A stretch of DNA of 64,000 bases, taken from positions 124,001 through 188,000 of the forward strand of contig CAYWSX010000003.1 of assembly GCA_964461115.1 (NCBI GenBank), written 5' to 3'. Of this stretch, positions 7,756-15,381 are shown one piece after another (within the stretch, counting starts at the first letter, position 1; each line of letters opens with the position of its first letter). This DNA is from RGIG2134 sp964461115. Its GTDB lineage: Bacteria; Cyanobacteriota; Vampirovibrionia; Gastranaerophilales; Gastranaerophilaceae. A program made the position numbers and the translations under genes. A model generated the notes under the pieces. That model was not told the origin of the DNA and searched no databases. It saw nothing but the letters and a program-made list of their open reading frames with translations.

Positions 7756-8562
7756 ATGAAGAAAATTTTATCCGTATTTATAGCAATATTTTTATGCTCA
7801 CAAGCAAGCTTTGCTGCAAACAGCGCAACGCTTAATGGCGCGATTCAAAAATATAAAGCCCAAAACTATGTAGGGTGTATTCAAGACGCAAAAGATATTG
7901 TAAAAAAAGACCCTGCAAATGCAACAGCATACTATTACCTTGCAATTTCATACTCAAAAGTGGGAAAAAAGGACGAGGCAATAGACGCATTCCAAAAAGT
8001 AATCACACTATCAACCAACACAACCCTTGTTGAATATGCAACAAAAGGTTCCTCCTGCCTCTCCAATCCGGAGCAGTGCAAAGAGGATGAAAAGAAAAAG
8101 CTTAATTTAGACGGCGAAATTGATAAATTTATTAAAAGCGGCAGTTCATACTCACAAGAAGCAAAAAAACAAATCCAAGACATTCATATGCAACAGTTGA
8201 AAAATAATATCAACTCTGAAGCTGACCAAAAAAGTGAAATGCCGACAAATGACGAAATTGCTGAAGCTGTAAAAACTCTCGCAAGAGCAGGTGTAAATCC
8301 TATGCCGACGAGCAACCCTTATACGCAGGCGCAGCAGTCACTTTACCAAAACCCTGAATATATGCAGCTTCAAATGCTTATGGGGTCAAACAACAATAAT
8401 AACGGCGGTGACTTTATGAATATGCTTCCGTATTTTATGGCTCAAAATCAGAGCGGAACCGGCGCTAACAAAAATTTATCCGCAGATGCAATTAAAAACA
8501 TGATGATGTCCTCAATGATGGGCAGTCTTTCAACGACGTTTGATATGGACAATAAATACTAA
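7756..8562 (+). CDS. Secreted TPR protein
   Basis: The 268-aa protein begins with a signal peptide (MKKILSVFIAIFLCSQASFA, cleaved at SFA-AN). Two to three tetratricopeptide helices follow (about 25-95; YKAQNYVGCIQDAKDIVKK, ATAYYYLAISYSKVGKKDEA). The rest is Gln/Asn/Met-rich and low in complexity (SNNNNNGGDF; MMMSSMMG), with no known domain. TPRs mediate protein contacts, so a scaffold role in the periplasm is possible. fliW starts 34 nt after the stop, so it may be co-transcribed with the flagellar control genes fliW and csrA. This neighbourhood is the only clue to its job. Confidence 0.75.
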   Translation: MKKILSVFIAIFLCSQASFAANSATLNGAIQKYKAQNYVGCIQDAKDIVKKDPANATAYYYLAISYSKVGKKDEAIDAFQKVITLSTNTTLVEYATKGSSCLSNPEQCKEDEKKKLNLDGEIDKFIKSGSSYSQEAKKQIQDIHMQQLKNNINSEADQKSEMPTNDEIAEAVKTLARAGVNPMPTSNPYTQAQQSLYQNPEYMQLQMLMGSNNNNNGGDFMNMLPYFMAQNQSGTGANKNLSADAIKNMMMSSMMGSLSTTFDMDNKY

Positions 8563-8596
8563 AAAATATTTAAAAGACACTCAGAAGGGATTAGAG

Positions 8597-9028
8597 ATGA
8601 TAGTAAAAACTACCAGATTCGGCGACTTGGAGGTAGATGACAATTTAATATTCGATTTTATTTCTCCGATTATCGGGTTTGACGAGGCAAGACATTTTAT
8701 ACTTGTGGAAAACAACAACAATAATGTTTTTCGCTGGCTTCAATCTGTGGAAATCCCTGAATTGGCTTTTCCTGTCTCAAAAGCAGCTTATTTTAGGATT
8801 GATTATAATTTCGAAATTGACGATGACACTGTAGCGTTGCTGAATTTAAACTCTATCGATGATGTCCTCACACTCAATATCGTTAATATTCCAAACGGGC
8901 AGCCGCAAAAGTCTACAATGAACCTTGTTGCACCAATTGTAATCAATAAACAAACCAAAAAAGGTATTCAAATGGTTCTGGAGTCCGATTATTCCGTGAA
9001 GCAAGAACTTTTCCCGCAGGGGGTGTAA
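8597..9028 (+). CDS. fliW: Flagellar assembly factor FliW
   Basis: FliW binds flagellin and CsrA. When flagellin is exported FliW is freed and sequesters CsrA, which lets flagellin mRNA be translated (known from Bacillus subtilis). The 143-aa product has the family core: TTRFGDLEVDDNLIFDF, GFDEARHFILVE and FRWLQSVEIPELAFPV. The ATG at 8597 has AAGGGA 6 nt upstream. A longer frame from 8540 would overlap the TPR gene and adds non-family residues. The stop is immediately followed by csrA, the usual fliW-csrA pair. It presumably titrates the giant flagellin encoded 6 kb away. Confidence 0.93.
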   Translation: MIVKTTRFGDLEVDDNLIFDFISPIIGFDEARHFILVENNNNNVFRWLQSVEIPELAFPVSKAAYFRIDYNFEIDDDTVALLNLNSIDDVLTLNIVNIPNGQPQKSTMNLVAPIVINKQTKKGIQMVLESDYSVKQELFPQGV

Positions 9029-9295
9029 ATGCTTATACTATCAAGAAAACTCGGACAGAAAATCATTATAAATGATAATATAGTTATTACAGTTATGGAA
9101 ACTAACGGCGGAACCGTTAAGTTGGGAATTGACGCACCTTCGGGCGTGAAAATTTATAGAGAAGAGGTTTATAATGCAGTTAAGCAGGAAAACCGCGCTG
9201 CAAACTCAATTACTACAAAAAATCTCGACAAAGTCAATAAAATTAGAAATATCGAAGATTACATTGTGGATAAATTTGTGGCTGAAGATTTATGA
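9029..9295 (+). CDS. csrA: Carbon storage regulator CsrA
   Basis: CsrA is a small dimeric RNA-binding protein that represses translation by binding GGA motifs. The N-terminal 60 residues match closely: MLILSRKLGQKIIINDNIVI, VKLGIDAPSGVKIYREEVY. The key binding residues of the first strand (LSRK) and the R/E after IYR are present. At 88 aa it has a C-terminal extension of about 25 residues beyond E. coli CsrA; longer forms occur in species that have FliW, where the extension contacts FliW. The ATG abuts the fliW stop. A GGGGG run overlaps the fliW end as its ribosome site. The next TPR gene overlaps by 4 nt. Confidence 0.95.
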   Translation: MLILSRKLGQKIIINDNIVITVMETNGGTVKLGIDAPSGVKIYREEVYNAVKQENRAANSITTKNLDKVNKIRNIEDYIVDKFVAEDL

Positions 9296-9900
9296 TAGAA
9301 ACCGACTGTAAATCATACGAAAAAGCAAAAGAGCTGTTGTGTTTGAAAGATTATGATGAAGCTTTCAAAATATTCGACATCCTGAATTGTAAATATGAAT
9401 GTGGTTTTATAAAATTAGCCAAAGGACAAATTAAAGAAGCTGAAAAGCTTTGGAAACAATGTAAAGACCAAAGTCCCGCCGTAAATTGGGGGCTTTCTTT
9501 GGTCAGCCTGCTAAACTTAACTGTACCAAAAGGACTTACTTTTTTCCAAATTCGAAACTTTCTTGAACGAGATTTAAAATTATTAATCGACAACAAGCAT
9601 CTCCAATTAGCCGAAAATCTAATCAGCGCTTCAGATATTCTGGCTGAGTACAACCCCGAAAGCTACAAGTTTATCGGAAGAGTACTTTTGCAAAGCGGAT
9701 ATGTCGGACAGTCATTTGAATTTCTGGAAAAATCTCGCGAAATATGTTACTCTGACCCCGAAATTTATTTTTTATTAGCCGACTATTATGTAAAGTCAAA
9801 CGACATCTCTTCTGCAATAAAAACCCTCAAAAAATCTATAAAAATGAACCCTGCATATTTTCCCTCAAAAAATATGCTTGAACACCTTTCTAAACTATAA
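9292..9900 (+). CDS. TPR protein of the fliW-csrA operon
   Basis: The start overlaps the csrA stop (ATGA), so this 202-aa protein is translationally coupled to csrA. It has no signal peptide. TPR-like helix pairs are visible at both ends (YEKAKELLCLKDYDEAFKIF; PEIYFLLADYYVKSNDISSAIKTLKKSIKMNP), with a less regular middle part. It should be cytoplasmic. The tight coupling suggests a role in flagellin handling or in the CsrA/FliW circuit, for example as a chaperone-like adaptor; this is inference from context only. Its stop overlaps the convergent murI stop by 6 nt. Confidence 0.7.
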   Translation: MIETDCKSYEKAKELLCLKDYDEAFKIFDILNCKYECGFIKLAKGQIKEAEKLWKQCKDQSPAVNWGLSLVSLLNLTVPKGLTFFQIRNFLERDLKLLIDNKHLQLAENLISASDILAEYNPESYKFIGRVLLQSGYVGQSFEFLEKSREICYSDPEIYFLLADYYVKSNDISSAIKTLKKSIKMNPAYFPSKNMLEHLSKL

Positions 9901-10683
9901 ATTTACTAAAACCGGAAGTTCTTTCAGTTCATAAAATTGCTTCGAAACAGATTTGAAGTTCTCCGGATTTGAAGAAACGTAAAAAATAGGCTCATAGTCT
10001 CTTTTACCAGAAATAAGTCCCTTCTCTCGCAAATCACGCTCTATAAAGTCCACAAAATCCAACGAAGGATTGATAAAATGAATTTTATTACCCGTTATTT
10101 CATTTAATTTTTCAATTAGATAGGGATAGTGAGTGCAGCCTAAAATGACATTTTCACAGTTGTTTTCAAGCATAAAGTTAATCGGAGTTTCAAGAATTTT
10201 TGAATTCTCAGACGCCTCAAAAGTATGCCCTTCAACAAGTCTTACCCAATCAGGACAAGCCTTTTGATACACATCTAATGAAGAATTATTTTTTAAAAGT
10301 TCCTCTTTGTATTTGTTCGAATTTATTGTCGCAATAGTTGCAAAAACGCCTATTTTACCATTATAGCGTTCAGCAATACATTTTGACGCTGTTTGTATTA
10401 CAGGATAAATTTCAAAATCATACTCATCGCAGAGCTCATCATAAACATTGGACGAAGTAGTGTTACACGCCATCACAACAGCTTTCACGTTCTTTTTCGC
10501 AAAAAAATCAAATATTTTTCGAGCAATTTTTATTAAATCTTCTTTTGTTTTCGTTCCGTATGGAAGATTCACCGTGTCGCCAAAATATATATAATTTTCA
10601 TTCTCAAGGCGGTTCTCTAAGTCCTTAAAAACCGTCAACCCGCCCACACCGGAGTCATAAACCCCTATTGGTCTGTTATCCAT
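9895..10683 (-). CDS. murI: Glutamate racemase
   Basis: MurI makes D-glutamate for peptidoglycan. Both catalytic cysteines are present: Cys73 (ACNTTSS) and Cys184 (GCTHYP). The N-terminal motif GVYDSGVGGLTV and the YFGDTVNLPYG loop are also present. The ATG at 10683 gives 262 aa and lies 1 nt after the stop of the amidase gene. A GTG at 10701 would add six residues but overlaps that gene. Coupling to a wall amidase makes a small cell-wall operon. Confidence 0.93.
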   Translation of the reverse strand: MDNRPIGVYDSGVGGLTVFKDLENRLENENYIYFGDTVNLPYGTKTKEDLIKIARKIFDFFAKKNVKAVVMACNTTSSNVYDELCDEYDFEIYPVIQTASKCIAERYNGKIGVFATIATINSNKYKEELLKNNSSLDVYQKACPDWVRLVEGHTFEASENSKILETPINFMLENNCENVILGCTHYPYLIEKLNEITGNKIHFINPSLDFVDFIERDLREKGLISGKRDYEPIFYVSSNPENFKSVSKQFYELKELPVLVNL

Positions 10684-10684
10684 A

Positions 10685-12631
10685 CTATCTTTTTGCCTCA
10701 CTCTTCATAAATTTAATTATACCATCAGCAATGCCTTCTGCTGTCAATTGTTTTCTTTCTTGTCCTATAAGCTGATTTCGCTCTTTGTCGTTCGAAATAA
10801 ATCCTACCTCAACCAAAATGGATTTTGCTTTAGTGTGGTTTATTACGTAGAATTTTGATTTAACAAGCCCTCTGTCTACGGCGTTAACCTTAGCGGCAAA
10901 AGCAGGATGCACCGCTTTTGCAAGCTCATGCCCGTCTTCTGTCCACCAATGTGTCTCAATCCCCTGAGCTTCGGTGCCCACGCTGGAATTCGTGTGAATA
11001 CTTACAAAAACCGAAGCACGCTTCTCGTCTGAAAAATCTACACGTCCCTGCAGTGACAAGGTCTGGTCGTCCCAGCGCGTCATATCAACCTTGTAGCCCT
11101 TTTTAACTAAAATTTGTGCCACCATTTTTGAAATATCAAGATTTATATCTTTCTCATTTATACCTGCCCTCATAGCGCCAACATCAGCCCCGCCGTGCCC
11201 CGGGTCTATTACAATGAGCCCGCAAGGCTTGTAATTCCCGTTGTCCGTCCTCGATGGAACAGTAACAACAGGCTCGACCTTAACAGGTTCCTGTTTTTTA
11301 TTCTTGATTCTTATTCTGAGCTGCTTTCCGTCCTGCCGTAGGAAAGTTTCAACTTCAGCCTCGGGTTTAAGGCTAAAAACATATGAAACTCCGCCTATAT
11401 TCATTTTTGTCGCGGTGATATCCGTTAATTTCAATGCCGATGAGGCTTTCTTGAACGGCTCATCCGTAAATCCCGTCGCATTATAAACCACAACCTCAAG
11501 TTTATTCCCATCGCGTTTTACAGAGTGCACAACAGGCGCAGCGTAATTAATTTGGAAAAACTCGTTCAGCGAACTTTCATGATATGAATTGTAAAAAAGA
11601 GTTTGCGCACCTTTTTCATATAATTTTATGCCGGAGAGCCTGCTGTCATGTCCGATAAGCACACCTTGCAAGTCACTTGAAAAAATCGGACGATAAGCCT
11701 GCGGGTTTTGGCTCGTTATCACCAAACGAACCTTCGACGGCTCAAACTGTCCGATTTTTACCGTCTCTGTGTCCGACAACTGCACTTCTATATTGTGATA
11801 TCTCTGAGCAATCATAGTGTTTGGCATATCATAGACAACACGCGACGGATTCGAGAGAAAAATAGGTTTTTCCAGCGCAATACTGCCGGAACCAAGCAAA
11901 AGTATGTTTCCGCGTTTCACATCAACGCGAGAAAGATAATATTTTGACCGAAGTTTGAAAACCTTATTCCAGCTGTAACTATTCGGTTTATTTTCTAAAA
12001 TAACTTGGCTTGCAGGATTTTCCGGCTTTGTTGCTGCCTCGGTTACGTTCGAAAAAGCCTTCTGCACATTCTGCATTGCACCGCTCGACAGGTCAGGAAC
12101 GATTGGATTTTGCTCTACTTGTGAAGACGGAATATAAACCATTTTTTCTATAAAATCATAATTTTCAGAACGACTTTCGCGATAAACAGGTGAAAAATCC
12201 GACTGTCTAAGCTCAATGTCACCGTATTTAAACAAATAATTGCCTTTGATATTTATCAGACTTATATTTTTAGGGTTAAATTTTGTGTCGTGGTAAAAAA
12301 CAACTCTAACAACATTCGGATTGGTTGAAAACTGTGAAACTCTTATTTGGCTGATTTTTCCACCCTTAAAAAACCAAGTTTCATTAGGACGTGTAAGAAC
12401 TGCGTCTTTTATGTCAAAAAATACCCTGTTCGGATTTTTCAACGCAACAGAATCCACGGAACCTTCACCCTCTTGCGGGGCACCGTTTTGGATTGCAGAT
12501 AAAAACATAAAACCGTCAGAACTGTCAAAACTTACATTATTGATACGGGTTTCGGCATTAGAGCCAAGCCCTGCAAAGCAAATACCGAAGCTTAAAAATA
12601 TTATTAAAATTATTTTTTTAATTATATTCAA
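10685..12631 (-). CDS. N-acetylmuramoyl-L-alanine amidase with AMIN-type domains
   Basis: The 648-aa exported enzyme splits the bond between MurNAc and the stem peptide. A signal peptide (IIKKIILIIFLSFGICFAGLG) is followed by long beta-rich regions resembling AMIN domains (about 30-140 and 225-320, e.g. NRVFFDIKDAVLT, SRVVYDMPNTMI), which localise amidases at the septum. A linker then leads to an Amidase_3 domain (about 465-645). Zinc ligands and catalytic residues can be seen: His in DPGHGG, Glu in GINEKD, His in SIHTNS and Glu in LVEVGF. The start is TTG with AGGAA 6-7 nt upstream. AMIN-amidases of this kind are typical of cyanobacteria and relatives. Confidence 0.92.
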   Translation of the reverse strand: MNIIKKIILIIFLSFGICFAGLGSNAETRINNVSFDSSDGFMFLSAIQNGAPQEGEGSVDSVALKNPNRVFFDIKDAVLTRPNETWFFKGGKISQIRVSQFSTNPNVVRVVFYHDTKFNPKNISLINIKGNYLFKYGDIELRQSDFSPVYRESRSENYDFIEKMVYIPSSQVEQNPIVPDLSSGAMQNVQKAFSNVTEAATKPENPASQVILENKPNSYSWNKVFKLRSKYYLSRVDVKRGNILLLGSGSIALEKPIFLSNPSRVVYDMPNTMIAQRYHNIEVQLSDTETVKIGQFEPSKVRLVITSQNPQAYRPIFSSDLQGVLIGHDSRLSGIKLYEKGAQTLFYNSYHESSLNEFFQINYAAPVVHSVKRDGNKLEVVVYNATGFTDEPFKKASSALKLTDITATKMNIGGVSYVFSLKPEAEVETFLRQDGKQLRIRIKNKKQEPVKVEPVVTVPSRTDNGNYKPCGLIVIDPGHGGADVGAMRAGINEKDINLDISKMVAQILVKKGYKVDMTRWDDQTLSLQGRVDFSDEKRASVFVSIHTNSSVGTEAQGIETHWWTEDGHELAKAVHPAFAAKVNAVDRGLVKSKFYVINHTKAKSILVEVGFISNDKERNQLIGQERKQLTAEGIADGIIKFMKSEAKR

Positions 12632-12681
12632 TTTATGTTCCTGCCTGTAAACCCTTATTGAACAGACCCTTGACCTAAAAT

Positions 12682-13332
12682 TTATCCCTCAACAATTTTT
12701 ATTGAGGAGGAAGTTCCGATACGAGAGGCGCCATGTTCTACCATCAAACGAGCTTTCTCTGCGTCCCGCACCCCGCCCGACGCTTTCACCCGCAATCCGT
12801 GAGGAGAGACGATTTTGAACATCAACTCAACATCTTCGGCTTTTGCACCGACTCCGTCTTTTACAAAACCTGTCGAAGTTTTTACAAAATCCGCGCGCGT
12901 TTCGATACAAAGTTCGCAAGCCTTTTTTATCTCATCTTTCGACAACAAATCCGTCTCAATAATAACTTTAAGAATTTTTTCTTCACAGGCACCTCTGACA
13001 ACCGCTATATCGTTTTTTACTGCTTCGTAATCACCATCTTTGAGCGCAGAAATATTTATAACCATATCAACTTCGTCCGCACCATCAGCTATCGCACGAA
13101 CGGCTTCAAGTGCTTTTACAACAGAACTCGACGCCCCGAGCGGAAATCCGCAAACCGTAACAATTTTAACACCACTGTCTTTTAGATACTCTGCGGCAAA
13201 TTTTACATTATACGGGTTAACACATACTCCAAAAAATCGGTATTCTTTTGCTTCATCAAACAACCTAATAAGCTCAGCTTTTGAAGCGTCAGGTTTCAAC
13301 AATGTATGTTCGATACATTCGTTAATGTTCAT
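12682..13332 (-). CDS. deoC: Deoxyribose-phosphate aldolase
   Basis: DeoC is a class I aldolase that splits 2-deoxyribose-5-phosphate into acetaldehyde and glyceraldehyde-3-phosphate during deoxynucleoside salvage. The 216-aa TIM barrel has the Schiff-base Lys151 (FVKTSTGF), Lys183 (RVKASGG) and Asp89 (ADEVDMVINI). The ATG at 13332 has GGGGAG 6 nt upstream; the in-frame TTG just before it is not needed. It lies 50 nt upstream of the amidase gene and may be read with it. Confidence 0.95.
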   Translation of the reverse strand: MNINECIEHTLLKPDASKAELIRLFDEAKEYRFFGVCVNPYNVKFAAEYLKDSGVKIVTVCGFPLGASSSVVKALEAVRAIADGADEVDMVINISALKDGDYEAVKNDIAVVRGACEEKILKVIIETDLLSKDEIKKACELCIETRADFVKTSTGFVKDGVGAKAEDVELMFKIVSPHGLRVKASGGVRDAEKARLMVEHGASRIGTSSSIKIVEG

Positions 13333-13493
13333 CAAATTCTCCCCTTGTAATCATATAAATTCGCTGCTTATATATAATATTTTACCTCTTAATTTTACAA
13401 TAAACCGCACATTTTTCAAAGAAAAAAACAAAAGTTAAAAAAATACATTTCATAGCATTGTAAAGAAATATTAATTAGCATATATACAAAAAA

Positions 13494-13527
13494 GCAATTT
13501 TTATATACTAAAAAACTTTATATATAT
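13494..13527 (+). promoter_or_regulatory. AT-rich promoter-like element shared with a candidate sRNA
   Basis: The block GCAATTTTTAT, 11 nt, CTTTATATATAT lies here. The same two blocks at the same spacing occur on the minus strand at 55303-55336. TATATAT would act as the -10, giving a leader of roughly 85 nt before the gene at 13622. That leader has a pyrimidine-rich stretch (ACCTATTCCTATTCCTAC). The remaining gap between deoC and 13494 holds nothing else recognised. Confidence 0.4.
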
Positions 13528-13621
13528 ACGAGAGATATAAAAAGATAAAAACAGAGAATTATATCAATTTACCTATTCCTATTCCTACATTTAAAATTTA
13601 TTTAGAGAAAGAGAGATTAAT

Positions 13622-14008
13622 ATGTCACTAGCAGCAGCACAGGGCACAAGTTTATTCATTACAATGCGCAGAGCCGACATTGAGTATAGATTGATGATGA
13701 TTACAAATAATCTTCAAAAATTAGCCAATGCCGCGTCTCAACAGTCGCAAGATTTGTTGAACAGATACCAAAGTGCGATTGCGGCACAAGAAGATACAGA
13801 CGATCCTTCTGTTGCGGCAGACACAATGAGCAGTGCTGAATTTACAGCGGCATACAACAATATGTCCTTGATGTATCAGGCCAGAGAAAAGGTTCTGACT
13901 ACTGAAAAGCAAAATCTTGAAACCGAAGAAAAAGCACTTTCAACAGAAGAAGAAAGTGTAGACAAGATGATTGAGTCCAACCTGAAAAACTTCAAATATA
14001 TGCAATAA
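13622..14008 (+). CDS. Small helical hypothetical protein near flagellin
   Basis: The 128-aa product is almost wholly helical and polar, with no Cys and no signal peptide. The N-terminus (MSLAAAQGTSLFITMRRADI) reads like a short export or interaction segment. The C-terminal half (about 75-120; REKVLTTEKQNLETEEKALS) is a likely coiled coil. Short helical proteins with an A-x-Q...RR-x-D-x-E start are remembered from related genomes, but no family name can be given. It lies 1.4 kb before the giant flagellin with a 60-aa gene directly after, so a role as a secreted axial or chaperone-like flagellar protein is conceivable. Ribosome site: AGAGAG. Confidence 0.6.
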   Translation: MSLAAAQGTSLFITMRRADIEYRLMMITNNLQKLANAASQQSQDLLNRYQSAIAAQEDTDDPSVAADTMSSAEFTAAYNNMSLMYQAREKVLTTEKQNLETEEKALSTEEESVDKMIESNLKNFKYMQ

Positions 14009-14020
14009 CGAGGATAAAAA

Positions 14021-14203
14021 ATGACAAGTAATGTTTTTAAAAAATACACACTGGCAATAGAAGATTCATACGTGAAAACCGCACATGATGTGGAAGAAGG
14101 TCTGAAAAAGCCTCCTAAAAAAGTTTACAGCACGATGGATTCACTACTGAGGGAATGCTTATTGCTCGGCGCGACCAAATACGGCACTAATTTTATTTGC
14201 TGA
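14021..14203 (+). CDS. 60-aa protein, possibly truncated
   Basis: A short frame with a strong ribosome site (GAGGA, 6 nt before ATG) starts 12 nt after the previous gene. The product (MTSNVFKKYTLAIEDSYV... ending YGTNFIC) has no known domain and no membrane segment. It stops at TGA 14201-14203. Protein-like reading continues beyond the stop (see the next feature), so this may be the first half of a broken gene of about 110 codons. It could also be intact as a small protein; the gene order suggests co-transcription with 13622. Confidence 0.5.
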   Translation: MTSNVFKKYTLAIEDSYVKTAHDVEEGLKKPPKKVYSTMDSLLRECLLLGATKYGTNFIC

Positions 14204-14358
14204 CCGAAGCCGCCCTGGGTAATCTTTGAATTCAGCAAAAAAAAATCGGCTACTGTTATTTTACTCTTGAAAATATACAGTCACTGCCGAGATGGATAGA
14301 ATTAGTTTATGGAGTTTATAGAGGAGTTTGTACTCTTTATAAGGCTCCTAAAAAATAA
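14204..14358 (+). pseudogene. Possible out-of-frame remainder of the 14021 gene
   Basis: After TGA 14201-14203 the same frame reads PKPPWVIFEFSKKK up to a run of nine A. If one A is added at the run, the reading goes on as IGYCYFTLENIQSLPRW and ends at TAA 14356-14358 with APKK. The composition (Trp, Tyr, Cys, Phe) looks like a folded protein and not random AT-rich sequence. Two lesions (stop and frameshift) point to decay. Recoding at the stop and slippage at A9 are less likely. Confidence 0.3.
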
Positions 14359-14401
14359 ATTTGCTAGTTTGTGAATGAATGTTAAGACGAGTTTTTGAAA
14401 T

Positions 14402-15115
14402 TCAAAAGTTAGTTTTTATGTTTTTTTCTCTTGTTCTCGTATGTTTGGTTTTGAGCCACTCTAAGTCCTCAGGATACTGCCAGGAAAGTTCTTTCCACCA
14501 GTGTACAGTGTATGTTTCAGGCGTAATGCATTCTTCACTGAATGTTTGAGAATAATGATAAGGATAAAAAACAGGTATGTCATAAACTGTTACCCCATTC
14601 TTATTTACAGTGCCGAAATCCTTTCTAAAATCGATATCAAACCGCTTAAAAAGCACGTAGGTAGAGATTTCCGCAATTGTATAAAAACGTTTTGTCCAAA
14701 TATCGGTTTCGTAATATTCCAGCATCGCTTTTGTAAACTCGTGCCCTTTTTGCGAACCGAATAAACCGAGAGTCGCAAGCTCAGGTTCTTCTTTTCCGAA
14801 AAAACATGAGTTTTGAAGCAGAGGCGAAATATTTTTAACAAAAGTAATATCCGTATCCGAATATACTCCACCAAAATCATAAAGCACTTTCAGGCGCGCA
14901 TAATCAGAGGCAAATGCCCACATTTTGCGATTATATACAGTTCTGAACCAATCATTTTTCATTGCAGCTTCGAAATCAAAAAACTCGGAACTTTTTTCAT
15001 TAACTTCAATTATTTCAAAATCAGGAAGATAACATTCCCAATTTTCTAAAGCCTCTTGAACAGACTTTGGTTTTTCGCCGCCAAACCATATATAAAATAA
15101 GCGTTTTTCAATCAT
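14402..15115 (-). CDS. GT32-type glycosyltransferase with DXD sugar-binding motif
   Basis: The 237-aa protein begins with RLFYIWFGGEKP, the usual start of OCH1/capsular GT32 enzymes. It has the conserved block WAFASDYARLKVLYDFGG followed by the DXD metal/nucleotide-sugar motif DTD in VYSDTDITF (about residues 84-101). No membrane segment is seen, so it is a soluble cytoplasmic transferase. It is divergent from the giant flagellin, with 266 nt between the starts. Glycosyltransferases placed this way often modify flagellin in other bacteria; that role is inferred here. AAGGAAT precedes the ATG. Upstream, TTGATA-N18-TATAAT on the minus strand is a likely promoter. Confidence 0.85.
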   Translation of the reverse strand: MIEKRLFYIWFGGEKPKSVQEALENWECYLPDFEIIEVNEKSSEFFDFEAAMKNDWFRTVYNRKMWAFASDYARLKVLYDFGGVYSDTDITFVKNISPLLQNSCFFGKEEPELATLGLFGSQKGHEFTKAMLEYYETDIWTKRFYTIAEISTYVLFKRFDIDFRKDFGTVNKNGVTVYDIPVFYPYHYSQTFSEECITPETYTVHWWKELSWQYPEDLEWLKTKHTRTREKNIKTNF

Positions 15116-15239
15116 TCTCAGTAATTCCTTTTAACAAATTATAACTTAATTTCGAGTAAATTATCAAATCAGAATTTTTTTCTAAAAATTCAAAATATAA
15201 ATTTGTTATTTTAAAACTAAAGTATAAAGAATTCGAAAC

Positions 15240-15267
15240 TAAAGTTGAATTCAAATAAGGTTGAATG
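15240..15267 (+). promoter_or_regulatory. Weak sigma28-like promoter of giant flagellin
   Basis: TAAAGTT (15240-15246) begins a TAAA-N16-GTTGAATG arrangement (-10 at 15260-15267), compared with the sigma28 pattern TAAA-N15/16-GCCGATAA. The -10 matches poorly, but the spacing is the same as in three other candidates in this window. It leaves a leader of about 107 nt before the TTG start. An alternative sigma70-type box is TATATAAA near 15340. Confidence 0.35.
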
Positions 15268-15381
15268 TCTGCAATAATAGTATTGTAAAGATTTTAGGCA
15301 CTACTGCAATAAAATGTTTAAACACACTTTATTTTGGGAATATATAAATAAGGTGCAGGTTACTTAATAAAGGCAAAAACA

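Noticed and set aside
14201..14203. Selenocysteine at the TGA of the 60-aa gene
   Set aside because: A second lesion (frameshift at A9) is needed downstream, and no clear SECIS-like hairpin directly follows.
15280..15330. Sigma54 promoter before the flagellin (GGCAC...TGCA)
   Set aside because: GG and GC are about 7 nt apart instead of 10, so the site does not fit.
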